Positions 54,312 through 63,160 of a stretch of 64,000 nucleotides of DNA are shown here, in pieces. Each line of letters starts with the position of its first letter. Positions within the stretch are counted from its first letter, which is position 1. The stretch lies in NCBI GenBank assembly GCA_965277495.1, contig OZ255824.1:2728001-2792000 (forward strand). The letters are read 5' to 3'. The position numbers were made by a program, and so were the translations under genes. Under the pieces are notes generated by a model, which was not told where the DNA came from, did no database searches, and was given only the letters and a program-made list of their open reading frames with translations. The DNA is from CAHJXG01 sp965277495 (GTDB lineage Bacteria > Pseudomonadota > Alphaproteobacteria > Acetobacterales > Acetobacteraceae).

Positions 54312-54640
54312 GGCACGCTCCTCGCACCGGGCATGACATGGTCGAGAAAGCGCGGCTCGCACATGGCGACGGGCCGGATGTCGCAATGGAGGCCAAGCCT
54401 CGCGCACTCGTCCTCGGCAAAGCCCCAGGCCGTCGATCTCGCATCGTCATTGGCGAAGTCGAGCAGGAGATCGACGTCGCTGTCCGGGCGGAGTTCCCCT
54501 CGCGCAGCGGAGCCGTACAACAGGTAGCGCCCGCCGAGCTCCCGAGCCCGGCCTGCCAGCAGACGCAGCAGTTCGTCTATGGCGGCCGCCTTTGCCGCGA
54601 CCGCCGCATTCTTCCGCTCAGCAAGCGTTCGGATCGTCAT
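54308..54640 (-). CDS. MNT-type nucleotidyltransferase (putative antitoxin MntA-like)
   Basis: A 110-residue minimal nucleotidyltransferase. The motif GSAARGELRPDSDVDLLLDF gives Gly43-Ser44 and the catalytic Asp55/Asp57. In characterised MntA-HepT pairs the enzyme AMPylates the toxin's Tyr and neutralises it. ATG 54640 follows GGAGGGTG with ideal spacing; the frame to 54685 is unneeded. It precedes the HEPN gene on the minus strand and is divergent from the sugar-binding-protein gene. Confidence 0.85.
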   Translation of the reverse strand: MTIRTLAERKNAAVAAKAAAIDELLRLLAGRARELGGRYLLYGSAARGELRPDSDVDLLLDFANDDARSTAWGFAEDECARLGLHCDIRPVAMCEPRFLDHVMPGARSVP

Positions 54641-54833
54641 GGCACCCTCCGGACGGAATGTGTTCCGTGGCGCTGATCGGCACAAGGGACAGCCTTCGAG
54701 CGGCGTTCACGGCCCGCCAGCGGCAGGAACCGGCCTCGACGCGCCGCAAACCCGTCGACTGCGCAACCTTGCATGGAACGCGGCGGCGCACCTAAGCTGC
54801 TCATTAGAAAAACAATGGGAAAAGGGACGGTCC

Positions 54834-55841
54834 ATGCGCCTCCATCATCTGCTCCGTGGCTTGCTGCTGAGTGCCGTCACCCTGACGGCGGCGCATGCGC
54901 AAACCGCGAAGGACACGCCGCCGCCCGCCGGCGAGCAATTCAAGGGCAAGACGGTGGCGTTCGTGCCGGTGGCGCTCGGCTACGACCTCATGGAGGGCTG
55001 GAGCGCTATCCTCAAGCAGCAATCGAAGCAGCTCGGCTACAACTATGTCGTACGCAATCCGAACTTCAGCAGCGACGCCGGGGCGCAGGCGATCTCGCAG
55101 CTCATCACCGAGAAGCCCGACGTGCTGATAATTCAGAACCCAGACGTGCAGGTCTATGCGCGGCTGATGAAGAAGGCGCAGGACGCCGGCATCTACGTCA
55201 TCCAGATCAACATGAAAAGCAGCTTCACCGGCGATTATTTCGTCGGCGCCGACTACGTCAACTTGGGCGAAAAAGCCGCCGATATCATGGTGCAGAAATG
55301 CGGGGGCGCCGGAAAGTCCGGCAAGGTCGCTATCGTGCAGGGCGTGCTGACCGCCGCCGCGAGCGTCTTCCAGATGACGGGCATCAACAACGTCCTAAGC
55401 AAGCATCCCGAGATCAAGGTGGTGTCGAACCAGGCGGCGGATTGGGACAGCAGCAAGGCGCGCGCCGTCACCCAGACCATCATGCAGCAGAACCCCGACC
55501 TTTGCGGCGTGATCGGCTTTTGGGACACGATGGACGTCGGCACCGGCTCCGCCATCCGCGAGGCCGGCAAGACCGACCAAGTCTACCTCGTGACCTCCGG
55601 CGGCGGCAGCGACACGGCTTGCACCAACGTGGAGAATGGCACCTTTGGGGCCGAGCTGAGCTATGACGTGCCCCGGCAAGCGAAGGACATGAACGAAGAC
55701 ATCCGGGCGCTGCTGCAGAACAAGCCGAAGCCGGGGGCGCAGAAAGTCACCCAGATCACCCCGATCCAGGTGCTGAGCAAGGAGACGATCAAGCCGGACA
55801 CTTGCTGGAAGCTGAGCCAGTTGCAGACCGCCGCGGAATGA
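54834..55841 (+). CDS. Periplasmic sugar-binding protein (RbsB-like)
   Basis: A 335-residue type I periplasmic binding protein with a signal peptide (HLLRGLLLSAVTLTAAHA). Mature landmarks are KTVAFVPVALGYDLMEGWSAILKQQ, AISQLITEKPDVLIIQNPD, and GVIGFWDTMDVGTGSAIREAGK. The ligand, likely a monosaccharide or polyol, is not determined. ATG 54834 follows AAAGGGA; upstream 193 bp are shared with the divergent MNT gene. It heads the contiguous part of the sugar operon. Confidence 0.9.
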   Translation: MRLHHLLRGLLLSAVTLTAAHAQTAKDTPPPAGEQFKGKTVAFVPVALGYDLMEGWSAILKQQSKQLGYNYVVRNPNFSSDAGAQAISQLITEKPDVLIIQNPDVQVYARLMKKAQDAGIYVIQINMKSSFTGDYFVGADYVNLGEKAADIMVQKCGGAGKSGKVAIVQGVLTAAASVFQMTGINNVLSKHPEIKVVSNQAADWDSSKARAVTQTIMQQNPDLCGVIGFWDTMDVGTGSAIREAGKTDQVYLVTSGGGSDTACTNVENGTFGAELSYDVPRQAKDMNEDIRALLQNKPKPGAQKVTQITPIQVLSKETIKPDTCWKLSQLQTAAE

Positions 55842-55914
55842 CCTCGGCCATGCCTTAGCCGGGAAGGCCGGACGTCAGGGCGGCGCCCTGGTCCGGACGA
55901 GCAGGAGATCGGAC

Positions 55915-58095
55915 ATGCCCGACGGGAGAGCGGCCCTGACACCCCCGGCGGAGGCCGCGGCGCCACGCCGGATCGGCTGGGGCGAGACCCTCGTCCGCTG
56001 GCGCTATGCGCTGTTCCCGGACCATGTCGTGGGCGAAATACTCGCGAAAGGCTGGGTCGACAACGCCACGCCGTTCGCCTTCCTGCTGATCGTGCTGGTC
56101 CTGTTCAGCAGCCTGATCCCGGACTTCCTCGCCCCCGCCAGCCTGGCGTCCAGCGCCCGGCAGCTCGGCGAGTTCGGCTGCGTGGTGCTCGGCGAGATGG
56201 TGGTGATGGTCGGCGGCGGCATCGACCTCAGCGTCGGGTCGAACTTCGCGCTGGGCAACATGGTCGCGCTCATCTGCATGAACCTGCTGGGCCTGCCGGC
56301 CCCGGCGAGCTTCGCCTGCACCCTGCTGGCCTGCGGCGCCGTTGGATTGTTGAACGGCGTGCTGGTCGGCTACCTGCGGCTGCGGGCGTTCCTCACTACC
56401 CTGGTCGTGCTGATCATCGTGCGCGCCATCGTCGACACCCTGCTGCTGAACTACGCGGTGGCGGTCTCGACGGCGACGGTGGAGTCGGATTTGTGGGACT
56501 GGCTCGGCGACGGCGCCGTGCTCGGCGTGCCGCTCAGCCTTATTGTGCTGGGCGTCTTGGTCGTTGGCGGCCATGTGCTGCTCAGCCGCACCCGTCCGGG
56601 CTGGCATGTCATGGCGGTCGGCGGCTCGCGGCGCTCCGCCTACAATGCCGGCATCTCGGTGCGGCGGACGATCTGCGCCACCTATGTCATCGCCGGGCTG
56701 CTCTGCGGCCTGGCGGCATTCCTGAACGCCGCGCGCCTGGGCAGCACGGGGTCGGACACCGGCGCCGGGCTCGAACTCAGCGTGCTGACCGCGGCGATCC
56801 TGGGCGGCAACAGCCTCGGCGGCGGACGCGGCTCGACCGCCAAGGCGCTGATGGGGTCGATCACGGTACTCGCGATCGTCAACGGCGTGGTGCGGCTCGG
56901 CCTGCACGCCGGGGCGGGTCCGCTGATCCTCGGCGCATTCCTGCTGCTGGCGATCGTCATCGACGTCAAATGGCTGAAGAACCGGCACAAGATACTAAGC
57001 AAGGTTTATATCTCGCCGGCCTATCAACTGCTGGCCCCGGCGCCCTCGGCGCTAGAGGGCTCGGGATCGCCCTATGCGGTCAACGACAAGCTCAACGACG
57101 TGGAGATCATCGGCCTGAACATGGTCGACGGGCCGGAGGACGTGATCTTCGACCGCGACGACAACCTGTATACCGGGTCGCGGCACGGCGACATCCACCG
57201 CTTCTTCGCCCCGGACTACACCCGCCACGAGATCTTCGCGCATATCGGCGGCTTCCCGCTCGGCATGGCGTTCGACCGCGCGGGCAACCTGCTGGTCTGC
57301 GTTGGCGGCATGGGCCTGTATCAGGTGCGCCCCGACGCCACGGTGGAGAAAATCACCGACGAGACCAACCGCAGCAAGCTCTCGGTCAACGACGACACCC
57401 GGCTGCGCCTGGCCGACGACCTCGACATCGCGCCGGACGGGCGGATTTTCTTCAGCGAGGCGACCATACGCTACGAGATGCACACCTGGCCGGTCGACGC
57501 ACTCGAGGCGCGCGGCAACGGGCGGCTCATTTGCTACGACCCGGCGCAGCGCACGACCCGCACCATCCTCCGCGGGCTGCGGTTCCCCAACGGCGTCTGC
57601 ATGGCGCATGACGGGCAGTCGTTCCTGTTCGCGCAGACCTGGGCCTGCTCCATCAGCCGCTACTGGATCGCCGGGCCGCGCGCCGGCACGACGGAAACGG
57701 TGATCGCGAACCTGCCGGGCCATCCCGACAACATCAACCGGGCGTCCGACGGCAATTACTGGGTGGCGATGGTGGGGATGCGCTCGCCGGTGGTCGACCT
57801 TGCCCTGCGCATGCCGGGTTTCCGCCGCCGCATGGCCCGGCGGGTGGCGGCCGACGAGTGGCTGTATCCCAACATCAACATCGGCGCCGTGGTGAAGATC
57901 GACGGCCGCGGGCAGGTGCTGGACGCGCTGTGGGACCGCGGCGGGCGCAACCATCCGATGATCACCTCGATGCGCGAGCACCGCGGCTGGCTGTACCTGG
58001 GCGGCATATTGAACAACCGCATCGGGCGCTACCGCATCCCTGGCGCGGACATCAACTGGACCGGCAACGACAGCTATTGGGGGCCGCGCGCATGA
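55915..58095 (+). CDS. Fusion: ribose-type ABC permease 2 plus SMP-30/strictosidine-synthase-like beta-propeller
   Basis: A 726-residue two-domain protein. Residues 1-360 are an RbsC-type permease: GGGIDLSVGSNFALGNMVAL and LGGNSLGGGRGSTAKALMGSI. Residues about 380-726 are a six-bladed propeller of the SGL/strictosidine-synthase type, with VDGPEDVIFDRDDNLYTG, LRFPNGVCMAHDGQSFLFAQT and NLPGHPDNINRASDGNYWVA. The two parts share one uninterrupted frame. In ribose permeases the C-terminus is cytoplasmic, so the propeller would sit where the imported sugar emerges. It may hydrolyse or sense a lactone form. Its stop overlaps the next start (ATGA). Confidence 0.9.
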   Translation: MPDGRAALTPPAEAAAPRRIGWGETLVRWRYALFPDHVVGEILAKGWVDNATPFAFLLIVLVLFSSLIPDFLAPASLASSARQLGEFGCVVLGEMVVMVGGGIDLSVGSNFALGNMVALICMNLLGLPAPASFACTLLACGAVGLLNGVLVGYLRLRAFLTTLVVLIIVRAIVDTLLLNYAVAVSTATVESDLWDWLGDGAVLGVPLSLIVLGVLVVGGHVLLSRTRPGWHVMAVGGSRRSAYNAGISVRRTICATYVIAGLLCGLAAFLNAARLGSTGSDTGAGLELSVLTAAILGGNSLGGGRGSTAKALMGSITVLAIVNGVVRLGLHAGAGPLILGAFLLLAIVIDVKWLKNRHKILSKVYISPAYQLLAPAPSALEGSGSPYAVNDKLNDVEIIGLNMVDGPEDVIFDRDDNLYTGSRHGDIHRFFAPDYTRHEIFAHIGGFPLGMAFDRAGNLLVCVGGMGLYQVRPDATVEKITDETNRSKLSVNDDTRLRLADDLDIAPDGRIFFSEATIRYEMHTWPVDALEARGNGRLICYDPAQRTTRTILRGLRFPNGVCMAHDGQSFLFAQTWACSISRYWIAGPRAGTTETVIANLPGHPDNINRASDGNYWVAMVGMRSPVVDLALRMPGFRRRMARRVAADEWLYPNINIGAVVKIDGRGQVLDALWDRGGRNHPMITSMREHRGWLYLGGILNNRIGRYRIPGADINWTGNDSYWGPRA

Positions 58096-59153
58096 TGGCC
58101 GCGCTGCGGGCGCGCTACGACGCTTTCCTAGGCCGGGGCGACGCCGCGGTGACGATCCCGGCCATGGACGGCGCATTGCGGGCTAACCGGCGGCTGGACG
58201 ACGGCGAGGTGCTGCGGGCCGTCGACGAGCCGGACAACCTCGTCGCCACGGCCGACGGCGTGCTCTATTCCAGCGGCGACACCGTGTTCCGCCTCGCGCC
58301 CAACAGCGCCGCCGATCGTGCTGCCGCCGTGTTCGACGCTGCCGTGACCTGCCTTGCGGCGGATGCGGACGGGACGCTTGCGGTGGGGCTGGAGGATGGC
58401 CGGGTGATGCTGCACCGGGCTTCGGGGCAGACGCTGCTGCAATCGGGCGGAACCTGCCCGGCCGCGCTGGCCTTCGACGGCGGCTCGTTGGTCGTCGTGC
58501 ATGGCTCGGACGTGCATCCGCCCTCGCGCTGGCGTCACGACCTCATGGAGCGGGGCGCGTCCGGCTCGGCCTGGCGCGTCGGGTTGGACGGCGGGGCGCC
58601 AACGTGCCTGGCGCGCGGCCTTGCCTGGCCCTGCGGCGTGCTGATCGAACCGGGCGGGATCGTCGTGAGCGAAGGCTGGCGGCACCGGCTGGTGCGGCTC
58701 GAAAGCGGCCCGCGCCCGCTGAAGCCGTTGCTGGACGATCTGCCGGGCTATCCCAGCCGCATCGTCGCCGCGGCGGGTGGCGGCGCTTGGCTCGCAGTGT
58801 TCGCGCCGCGCAGCCAAATCGTGGAGTTCGTGCTGCGCGAGCCCGGCTATCGCCGTCGCATGATGCAGGAAATCCATGCCGACTATTGGATAGCGCCCGC
58901 GCTGGTCAGCGGACGCTCCTTCCTGGAGCCGCTGCAGGGCGGCGCCGTAAAGCACATGGCGACGCTGAACTCCTGGGCGCCCACGCGCTCCTATGGGCTG
59001 GTCGTGCGGTTGAACCGGGCGTTCGAACCGGTTGAAAGCTGGCACAGCCGGGCGGACGGCCTGCGGCACGGCGTCACCAGCGTCGTCGAACACGGCGGCG
59101 CCCTGCTGGTGGCCAGCAAGGGCGGTAATGCCATCGTCTCGGTCGATCCATGA
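58092..59153 (+). CDS. Stand-alone strictosidine-synthase/SMP-30-like beta-propeller protein
   Basis: A 353-residue protein related to the C-terminal half of the preceding fusion. GLAWPCGVLIEPGGIVVSEGW, LDDLPGYPSRIVAAAGGGAWLAVFAP, YRRRMMQEIHADYWIAPAL and RADGLRHGVTSVVEHGGALLVAS match the propeller blades. Metal-ligand residues of true gluconolactonases are not all obvious, so enzymatic activity is uncertain. No signal peptide. ATG 58092 overlaps the fusion's stop, and its own stop overlaps the ATPase ATG, so the three are coupled. Confidence 0.82.
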   Translation: MMAALRARYDAFLGRGDAAVTIPAMDGALRANRRLDDGEVLRAVDEPDNLVATADGVLYSSGDTVFRLAPNSAADRAAAVFDAAVTCLAADADGTLAVGLEDGRVMLHRASGQTLLQSGGTCPAALAFDGGSLVVVHGSDVHPPSRWRHDLMERGASGSAWRVGLDGGAPTCLARGLAWPCGVLIEPGGIVVSEGWRHRLVRLESGPRPLKPLLDDLPGYPSRIVAAAGGGAWLAVFAPRSQIVEFVLREPGYRRRMMQEIHADYWIAPALVSGRSFLEPLQGGAVKHMATLNSWAPTRSYGLVVRLNRAFEPVESWHSRADGLRHGVTSVVEHGGALLVASKGGNAIVSVDP

Positions 59154-60655
59154 CCGCGCCGCTGCTGGAGCTGCGCGGCATCACCAAGGCCTATCGCGGC
59201 GTCATGGCGGTCAACGCCATCGACTTCACGCTGGAGGCCGGCGAGGTGCACGCCATCCTCGGCGAGAACGGCGCGGGCAAGTCCACGTTGACCAAAATCG
59301 TCGCCGGCGCCGTCGCGCCCACGCGCGGCGAAATGCTGCTCGATGGCCGTCCGGCCGCCTTCGCGCAGCCCGCCGAGGCGCTGCGGGCGGGGATCGCCAT
59401 GGTTTACCAGGAAACGAGCCTGGTCCCGGCGCTGACGGTCGCGCAGAACATCTATCTCGGCCGCGAACGCTTCTTCAACCGGCTGCGCGGCATCAACATC
59501 GCGGCGCAGCAAAGCCTGCAATCGCTCAATTTCCCCGTCGACCCGGCGGCGACGGTCGCCTCGCTCGGCGCTGCCAAAAAACAGATGGTCGAGATCGCCC
59601 GCGCCGTGGAGATGAAGGCGCGCATCATCATCTTCGACGAGCCGACCGCCTCGCTGACGCCGGAGGAGAAGCACCACTTCTTCGCGCTCATCCGCCGGCT
59701 GAAACGCAGCGGCGTCTCGATCATCTTCATCTCCCACGCCTTGGAAGAGGCGCTGGAACTCGCCGACCGGATCACGGTGCTGCGCGACGGCGAGACGGTC
59801 GCCAGCGACGCGACGAGCAAGTTCGACCGCGATTCGGTCATCCGCGCGATGGTGGGGCGCTCGCTTTCCAGCGAGCTCTATGGCGATGCCAAGACCCAGC
59901 ATCGCAGCCCGCGGCCGCGCGGGCAACGCGTGCTGAGCGTGCAGAACCTGTCGATGGGTTCGATGGTGCGCAACAACTCCTTCTCGCTGTATGGCGGGCA
60001 GATCACCGGCATGTTCGGCCTGATCGGCTCCGGCCGGACCGAGACCGCGAAGGTGGTGGCCGGCGTCGCCAAGCGCGACTTCTTCCATGGCGGCGAGATC
60101 AGGCTGGAGGGCCGCAGCGTCCGCTTCCGCGTGCCGCGCCCGGCGGTGGAGCAGGGTGTCGTCTATGTCACCGAGGACCGCAAGATGGACGGCTTCTTCG
60201 AGACGATGTCGATTGCGGAGAACGTCTATCTCGGCAAGCTCTCCGCCGCCGGGGACCACACGACGGTAGTTAAACTGGGCGAGATGGCGAAGTTGGCCAA
60301 GCATTGGCACGACGCGCTCAATATCCGCAGCATCAACGACGACGCGCGCACGATCGAACTGTCGGGCGGCAACCAGCAGAAGGTGGTCATTGCGAAGTCG
60401 CTCGTGCAGCGCCCCAAGCTGGTGATCTTCGACGAGCCGACGCGCGGCGTGGACGTGGGCGCCATCGTCGAAATCCACCAACTGATCAACCGGTTGGCCG
60501 ATGACGGCCTGGCTGTATTGGTGATCTCGTCATATTTGCCAGAGATACTCAACCTGTCGGACCGCATCCTGGTATTCCGCCAGGGCCGCGTGGTGGAGGA
60601 GTTCACCGCCAGCGAAGCGACGCAAGAGCGCATCATGTATGCTGCCGTGCATTGA
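59150..60655 (+). CDS. Ribose-type sugar ABC transporter ATPase (tandem domains)
   Basis: A 501-residue RbsA-type protein with two nucleotide-binding domains. Domain 1 has Walker A GENGAGKST (38-46) and Walker B IIIFDEPTASLT. Domain 2 keeps the LSGGNQQKVVIAKSL signature and VIFDEPTRGVDVGA but has the degenerate P-loop GLIGSGRTE usual for this family. It energises import through both permeases. It ends the operon; 98 bp separate it from the convergent PEP-CTERM gene. Confidence 0.93.
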   Translation: MTAPLLELRGITKAYRGVMAVNAIDFTLEAGEVHAILGENGAGKSTLTKIVAGAVAPTRGEMLLDGRPAAFAQPAEALRAGIAMVYQETSLVPALTVAQNIYLGRERFFNRLRGINIAAQQSLQSLNFPVDPAATVASLGAAKKQMVEIARAVEMKARIIIFDEPTASLTPEEKHHFFALIRRLKRSGVSIIFISHALEEALELADRITVLRDGETVASDATSKFDRDSVIRAMVGRSLSSELYGDAKTQHRSPRPRGQRVLSVQNLSMGSMVRNNSFSLYGGQITGMFGLIGSGRTETAKVVAGVAKRDFFHGGEIRLEGRSVRFRVPRPAVEQGVVYVTEDRKMDGFFETMSIAENVYLGKLSAAGDHTTVVKLGEMAKLAKHWHDALNIRSINDDARTIELSGGNQQKVVIAKSLVQRPKLVIFDEPTRGVDVGAIVEIHQLINRLADDGLAVLVISSYLPEILNLSDRILVFRQGRVVEEFTASEATQERIMYAAVH

Positions 60656-60753
60656 CGGCCGGAAAGCCCGAGCGGGTGGGGTGCAGGGATCGGTTGATTG
60701 GCGCTGGGTCGTTGGCGGCCTCGGCGATTGCCCCCCGGACGGACGGCCCCTGG

Positions 60754-61395
60754 TCAGGCAGCCCGGCGGCGGATGGCGGTGAGAATGGCGAGCCCGGCCC
60801 CGAGCAGGGCGAGCGAAGCAGGCGCCGGGACCGCCACGCCACCGCTGACGTAATCGAGCGAATTCGCCGAGGTCGCGACGGCCGCGCCGTAGTCGACGCC
60901 GCTACCGGAGTCGCCGTTGCTCCAGAAGTTCACTACCCGGCCGCCACCGATGTCGAACAGCAGCCCGTAGATGTCCAAAAACCCGCCATGGGCCGTGTAG
61001 TCGGTGGCTGTCGGCTGCGACCCGCCGGGCCAGTACAGGTCGTCATAGGTCAGGGCGCCATGGGCAAACGCCGGCAGGCCCGACGCGACCGTGAACTTGC
61101 TGAAGCTGTTTGGCGCAAGGTGGTTCGACGCGTCCGGCGCCGCGAAATTGCGCGGCTCCAGCATTCCAATCGTCGCGTTCAGGATGCCGATGTTGGCGTC
61201 CGAGAAGGTGCCGCTGATCCCGGTAACCACGAATGCGCCCGAGTAACGCGCGTCCGTGGCGGTGCCATAGGTCAGCTCGATCGAACCGCTGACGCCGCCG
61301 CCGCCGAAGTTGAAATCGAACGGGGAGGCGTGCGCCCCGGACTGCAGCGAAAGCATCGCGGCGACCGCCACTGCGGCCAGAAACCCCTTCTGCAT
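60754..61395 (-). CDS. PEP-CTERM sorting-domain protein
   Basis: A 213-residue exported protein with a Sec signal (GFLAAVAVAAMLSLQSGAHA). The Gly/Ser/Thr-rich mature region starts SPFDFNFGGGGVSGSIELTYG. The C-terminal sorting signal is VPAPASLALLGAGLAILTAI followed by RRRAA, a VPAPAS variant of PEP-CTERM. Such proteins are processed by an exosortase and placed at the outer surface; no exosortase is in the window. ATG 61395 follows AAGGGAG. Confidence 0.85.
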   Translation of the reverse strand: MQKGFLAAVAVAAMLSLQSGAHASPFDFNFGGGGVSGSIELTYGTATDARYSGAFVVTGISGTFSDANIGILNATIGMLEPRNFAAPDASNHLAPNSFSKFTVASGLPAFAHGALTYDDLYWPGGSQPTATDYTAHGGFLDIYGLLFDIGGGRVVNFWSNGDSGSGVDYGAAVATSANSLDYVSGGVAVPAPASLALLGAGLAILTAIRRRAA

Positions 61396-61559
61396 GCTAC
61401 CCACTCCCTTATTGGCCAATGCCGTTCGATCATGTGCAGAAGGCTACATGCGTTTCATTAAGGCATCAAAATGAGCCGGATGTCAAAGTATCTCCACGCC
61501 TCGCGCCGATGCCGACGTATCCGGGAGGTGCGGGCCAGGGAAGCGCGCCTGGAAAAGCG

Positions 61560-62084
61560 TTAGATCATCGGGCTGAGCGCAGCTTCGAGGATGCGGCGGC
61601 TCGGCTCGTAGCGCTCGATATACTGGCCGATCAGGACGGGGGTCGCCCCGGTGCGGCAGGCGTCGATGGTGTCCGTGATATCCGCGAGCTTCATCTCGAT
61701 CGCCAGGCGGTGACCGGAGGCGACCAGGCCGCGGACATAGTCCAGATAGCGGGCGCATTCCGCCGGGCCGACCCGTTCGAAATCCCGGTAATAATCCGCG
61801 TCGGGCGGCGGGGTCGCCAGGCGGATCATCGCGATCGCGTCCGGCGCCAGGCCCAGCCCGGTCAGCATCGGCATTCCGCCGCCGCGGTCCATGAAGGCGT
61901 CGTGCAGCAGCGCCGCCTCTAATTGCGCACGGGGCGCAGCGGGGTTCCGAAACAGCGTCCGCAGCGCCACCCGCTCGAAATGCTGCGCCCAGGGGCGTCC
62001 GATCCGGTCGGTCACCCCGGCCTGCTGCGCCTGCACGGCGGCGAGCAGCGTGCGATACCAATCCGCGTCGGGAACCAGGCTCAT
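61560..62084 (-). CDS. HD-domain protein (phosphohydrolase-like)
   Basis: A 174-residue protein with an HD-like pattern: a helix with His in WAQHFERVALRTLF, the HD pair in AALLHDAFMDRGGG, and a later Asp in EMKLADITDTIDACR. This fits metal-dependent phosphohydrolases of the (p)ppGpp hydrolase type. The substrate is unknown. ATG 62084 overlaps the stop of the monooxygenase gene, so it is the last gene of a three-gene operon. Confidence 0.7.
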   Translation of the reverse strand: MSLVPDADWYRTLLAAVQAQQAGVTDRIGRPWAQHFERVALRTLFRNPAAPRAQLEAALLHDAFMDRGGGMPMLTGLGLAPDAIAMIRLATPPPDADYYRDFERVGPAECARYLDYVRGLVASGHRLAIEMKLADITDTIDACRTGATPVLIGQYIERYEPSRRILEAALSPMI

Positions 62085-63160
62085 CGTGCGGCCCCCAAGG
62101 GCGTGTTCGCCTCGGCCGCCAGGTCATGGCCGGGATGGCGGGCGCTCGCCAGGCTGCGCTCGGTGGCGACCTGCTCGGCCTGGCGCTGCCACTGCTGCAC
62201 GATCGGCCGCATCGCCGCCTCCCATCGTGCAAGCCCGGCCTCCACCTCGAACGAGTCCGCGACCGCCTCGGCCATTCGCAGCGCGTTCAGCATGCTGACC
62301 CCCGCCCCTTGGCCGAGGCTGGACGGCATCGCGTGCGCGGCATCGCCCACGACCGCCAGCCGTCCGCGCGACCATCGGTCCAGCCGTGTCGTGCCATAGC
62401 GGTCGTGACGCCCCAGCCTTCCGACCCGGGCCAAGGCCGGGCGCAGCATCGGGAAGCTTTCGGTCCAAAGCGCCGCATCGACCGGAACCGCGGCGGCCGC
62501 CTCGTCGCCGGCGGGGCTCATGAGGCAGAGATAGAACAGGTTCCGCCCGCACGGCGTATACAGCACCCGGAGCGGCCGGCGCCGGTAATCGTACATGTCG
62601 AGCACGTCGTCCCATTCGGCCCCGCCCATTCCCTCGCGGCCGAGCAGCACGCGGGTGATGCCGTCCGGGTGGCGCACGCGGTCGAGCACGAACCCGGCCT
62701 GCTGCGCAATCGCCGAGCGCGCACCGTCGGCGGCGATGACCAGGTCGGCATCCAGCCGGACGCCGCCGGCCAGGGTCAGCGTGCCCCTCGGGTGGGCGCC
62801 GGCCGCCTCCGAGCCGAGGGCGAAGCGCACGCCCGCCTCCGCCGCCGCCTGCCACAGCGCCGCGTGTAGCCGCGCGCGCGTGGTTGTCAGCACGGAGTCC
62901 AGCAGGGTGGCCGACCGGAGCTGGCCGTCGATCATGATGCTGCGGCGGCGTGGCGCGCAGGCGTCTCGCCGCACCCGGTTCAAGGCGCCGATCCGAGCCA
63001 GCGCCTCTTGGGCAAAGGCGAATACATAAAGGCCGGAGCCGATGCTGCGCGGCTCGGGCGCCGCCTCATGCACCCGGACCGCCCAGCCCCGCTGCGCCAG
63101 GGCGGCCGCCGCGACCAGGCCGGCGAAACCGGCGCCGGCGATCTCGGCGCGCCGTACCAT
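62081..63160 (-). CDS. FAD-dependent monooxygenase (aromatic hydroxylase family)
   Basis: A 359-residue PHBH-fold flavoprotein. The Rossmann motif GAGFAGLVAAAALAQRGWAVRVHE, the DG motif ADLVIAADGARSAIA and the GD motif GRLAVVGDAAHAMPSSLGQGAG are all present. It hydroxylates an organic substrate with NAD(P)H and O2. The ATG at 63160 overlaps the stop of the MFS gene (TGATG), which implies uptake and oxidation of the same compound. Substrate unknown. Confidence 0.9.
   Translation of the reverse strand: MVRRAEIAGAGFAGLVAAAALAQRGWAVRVHEAAPEPRSIGSGLYVFAFAQEALARIGALNRVRRDACAPRRRSIMIDGQLRSATLLDSVLTTTRARLHAALWQAAAEAGVRFALGSEAAGAHPRGTLTLAGGVRLDADLVIAADGARSAIAQQAGFVLDRVRHPDGITRVLLGREGMGGAEWDDVLDMYDYRRRPLRVLYTPCGRNLFYLCLMSPAGDEAAAAVPVDAALWTESFPMLRPALARVGRLGRHDRYGTTRLDRWSRGRLAVVGDAAHAMPSSLGQGAGVSMLNALRMAEAVADSFEVEAGLARWEAAMRPIVQQWQRQAEQVATERSLASARHPGHDLAAEANTPLGAAR

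Noticed and set aside
58991..60481. A 496-codon minus-strand frame opposite the sugar ATPase.
   Set aside because: Arg/Asp/His-rich antisense of a clear RbsA-type gene.
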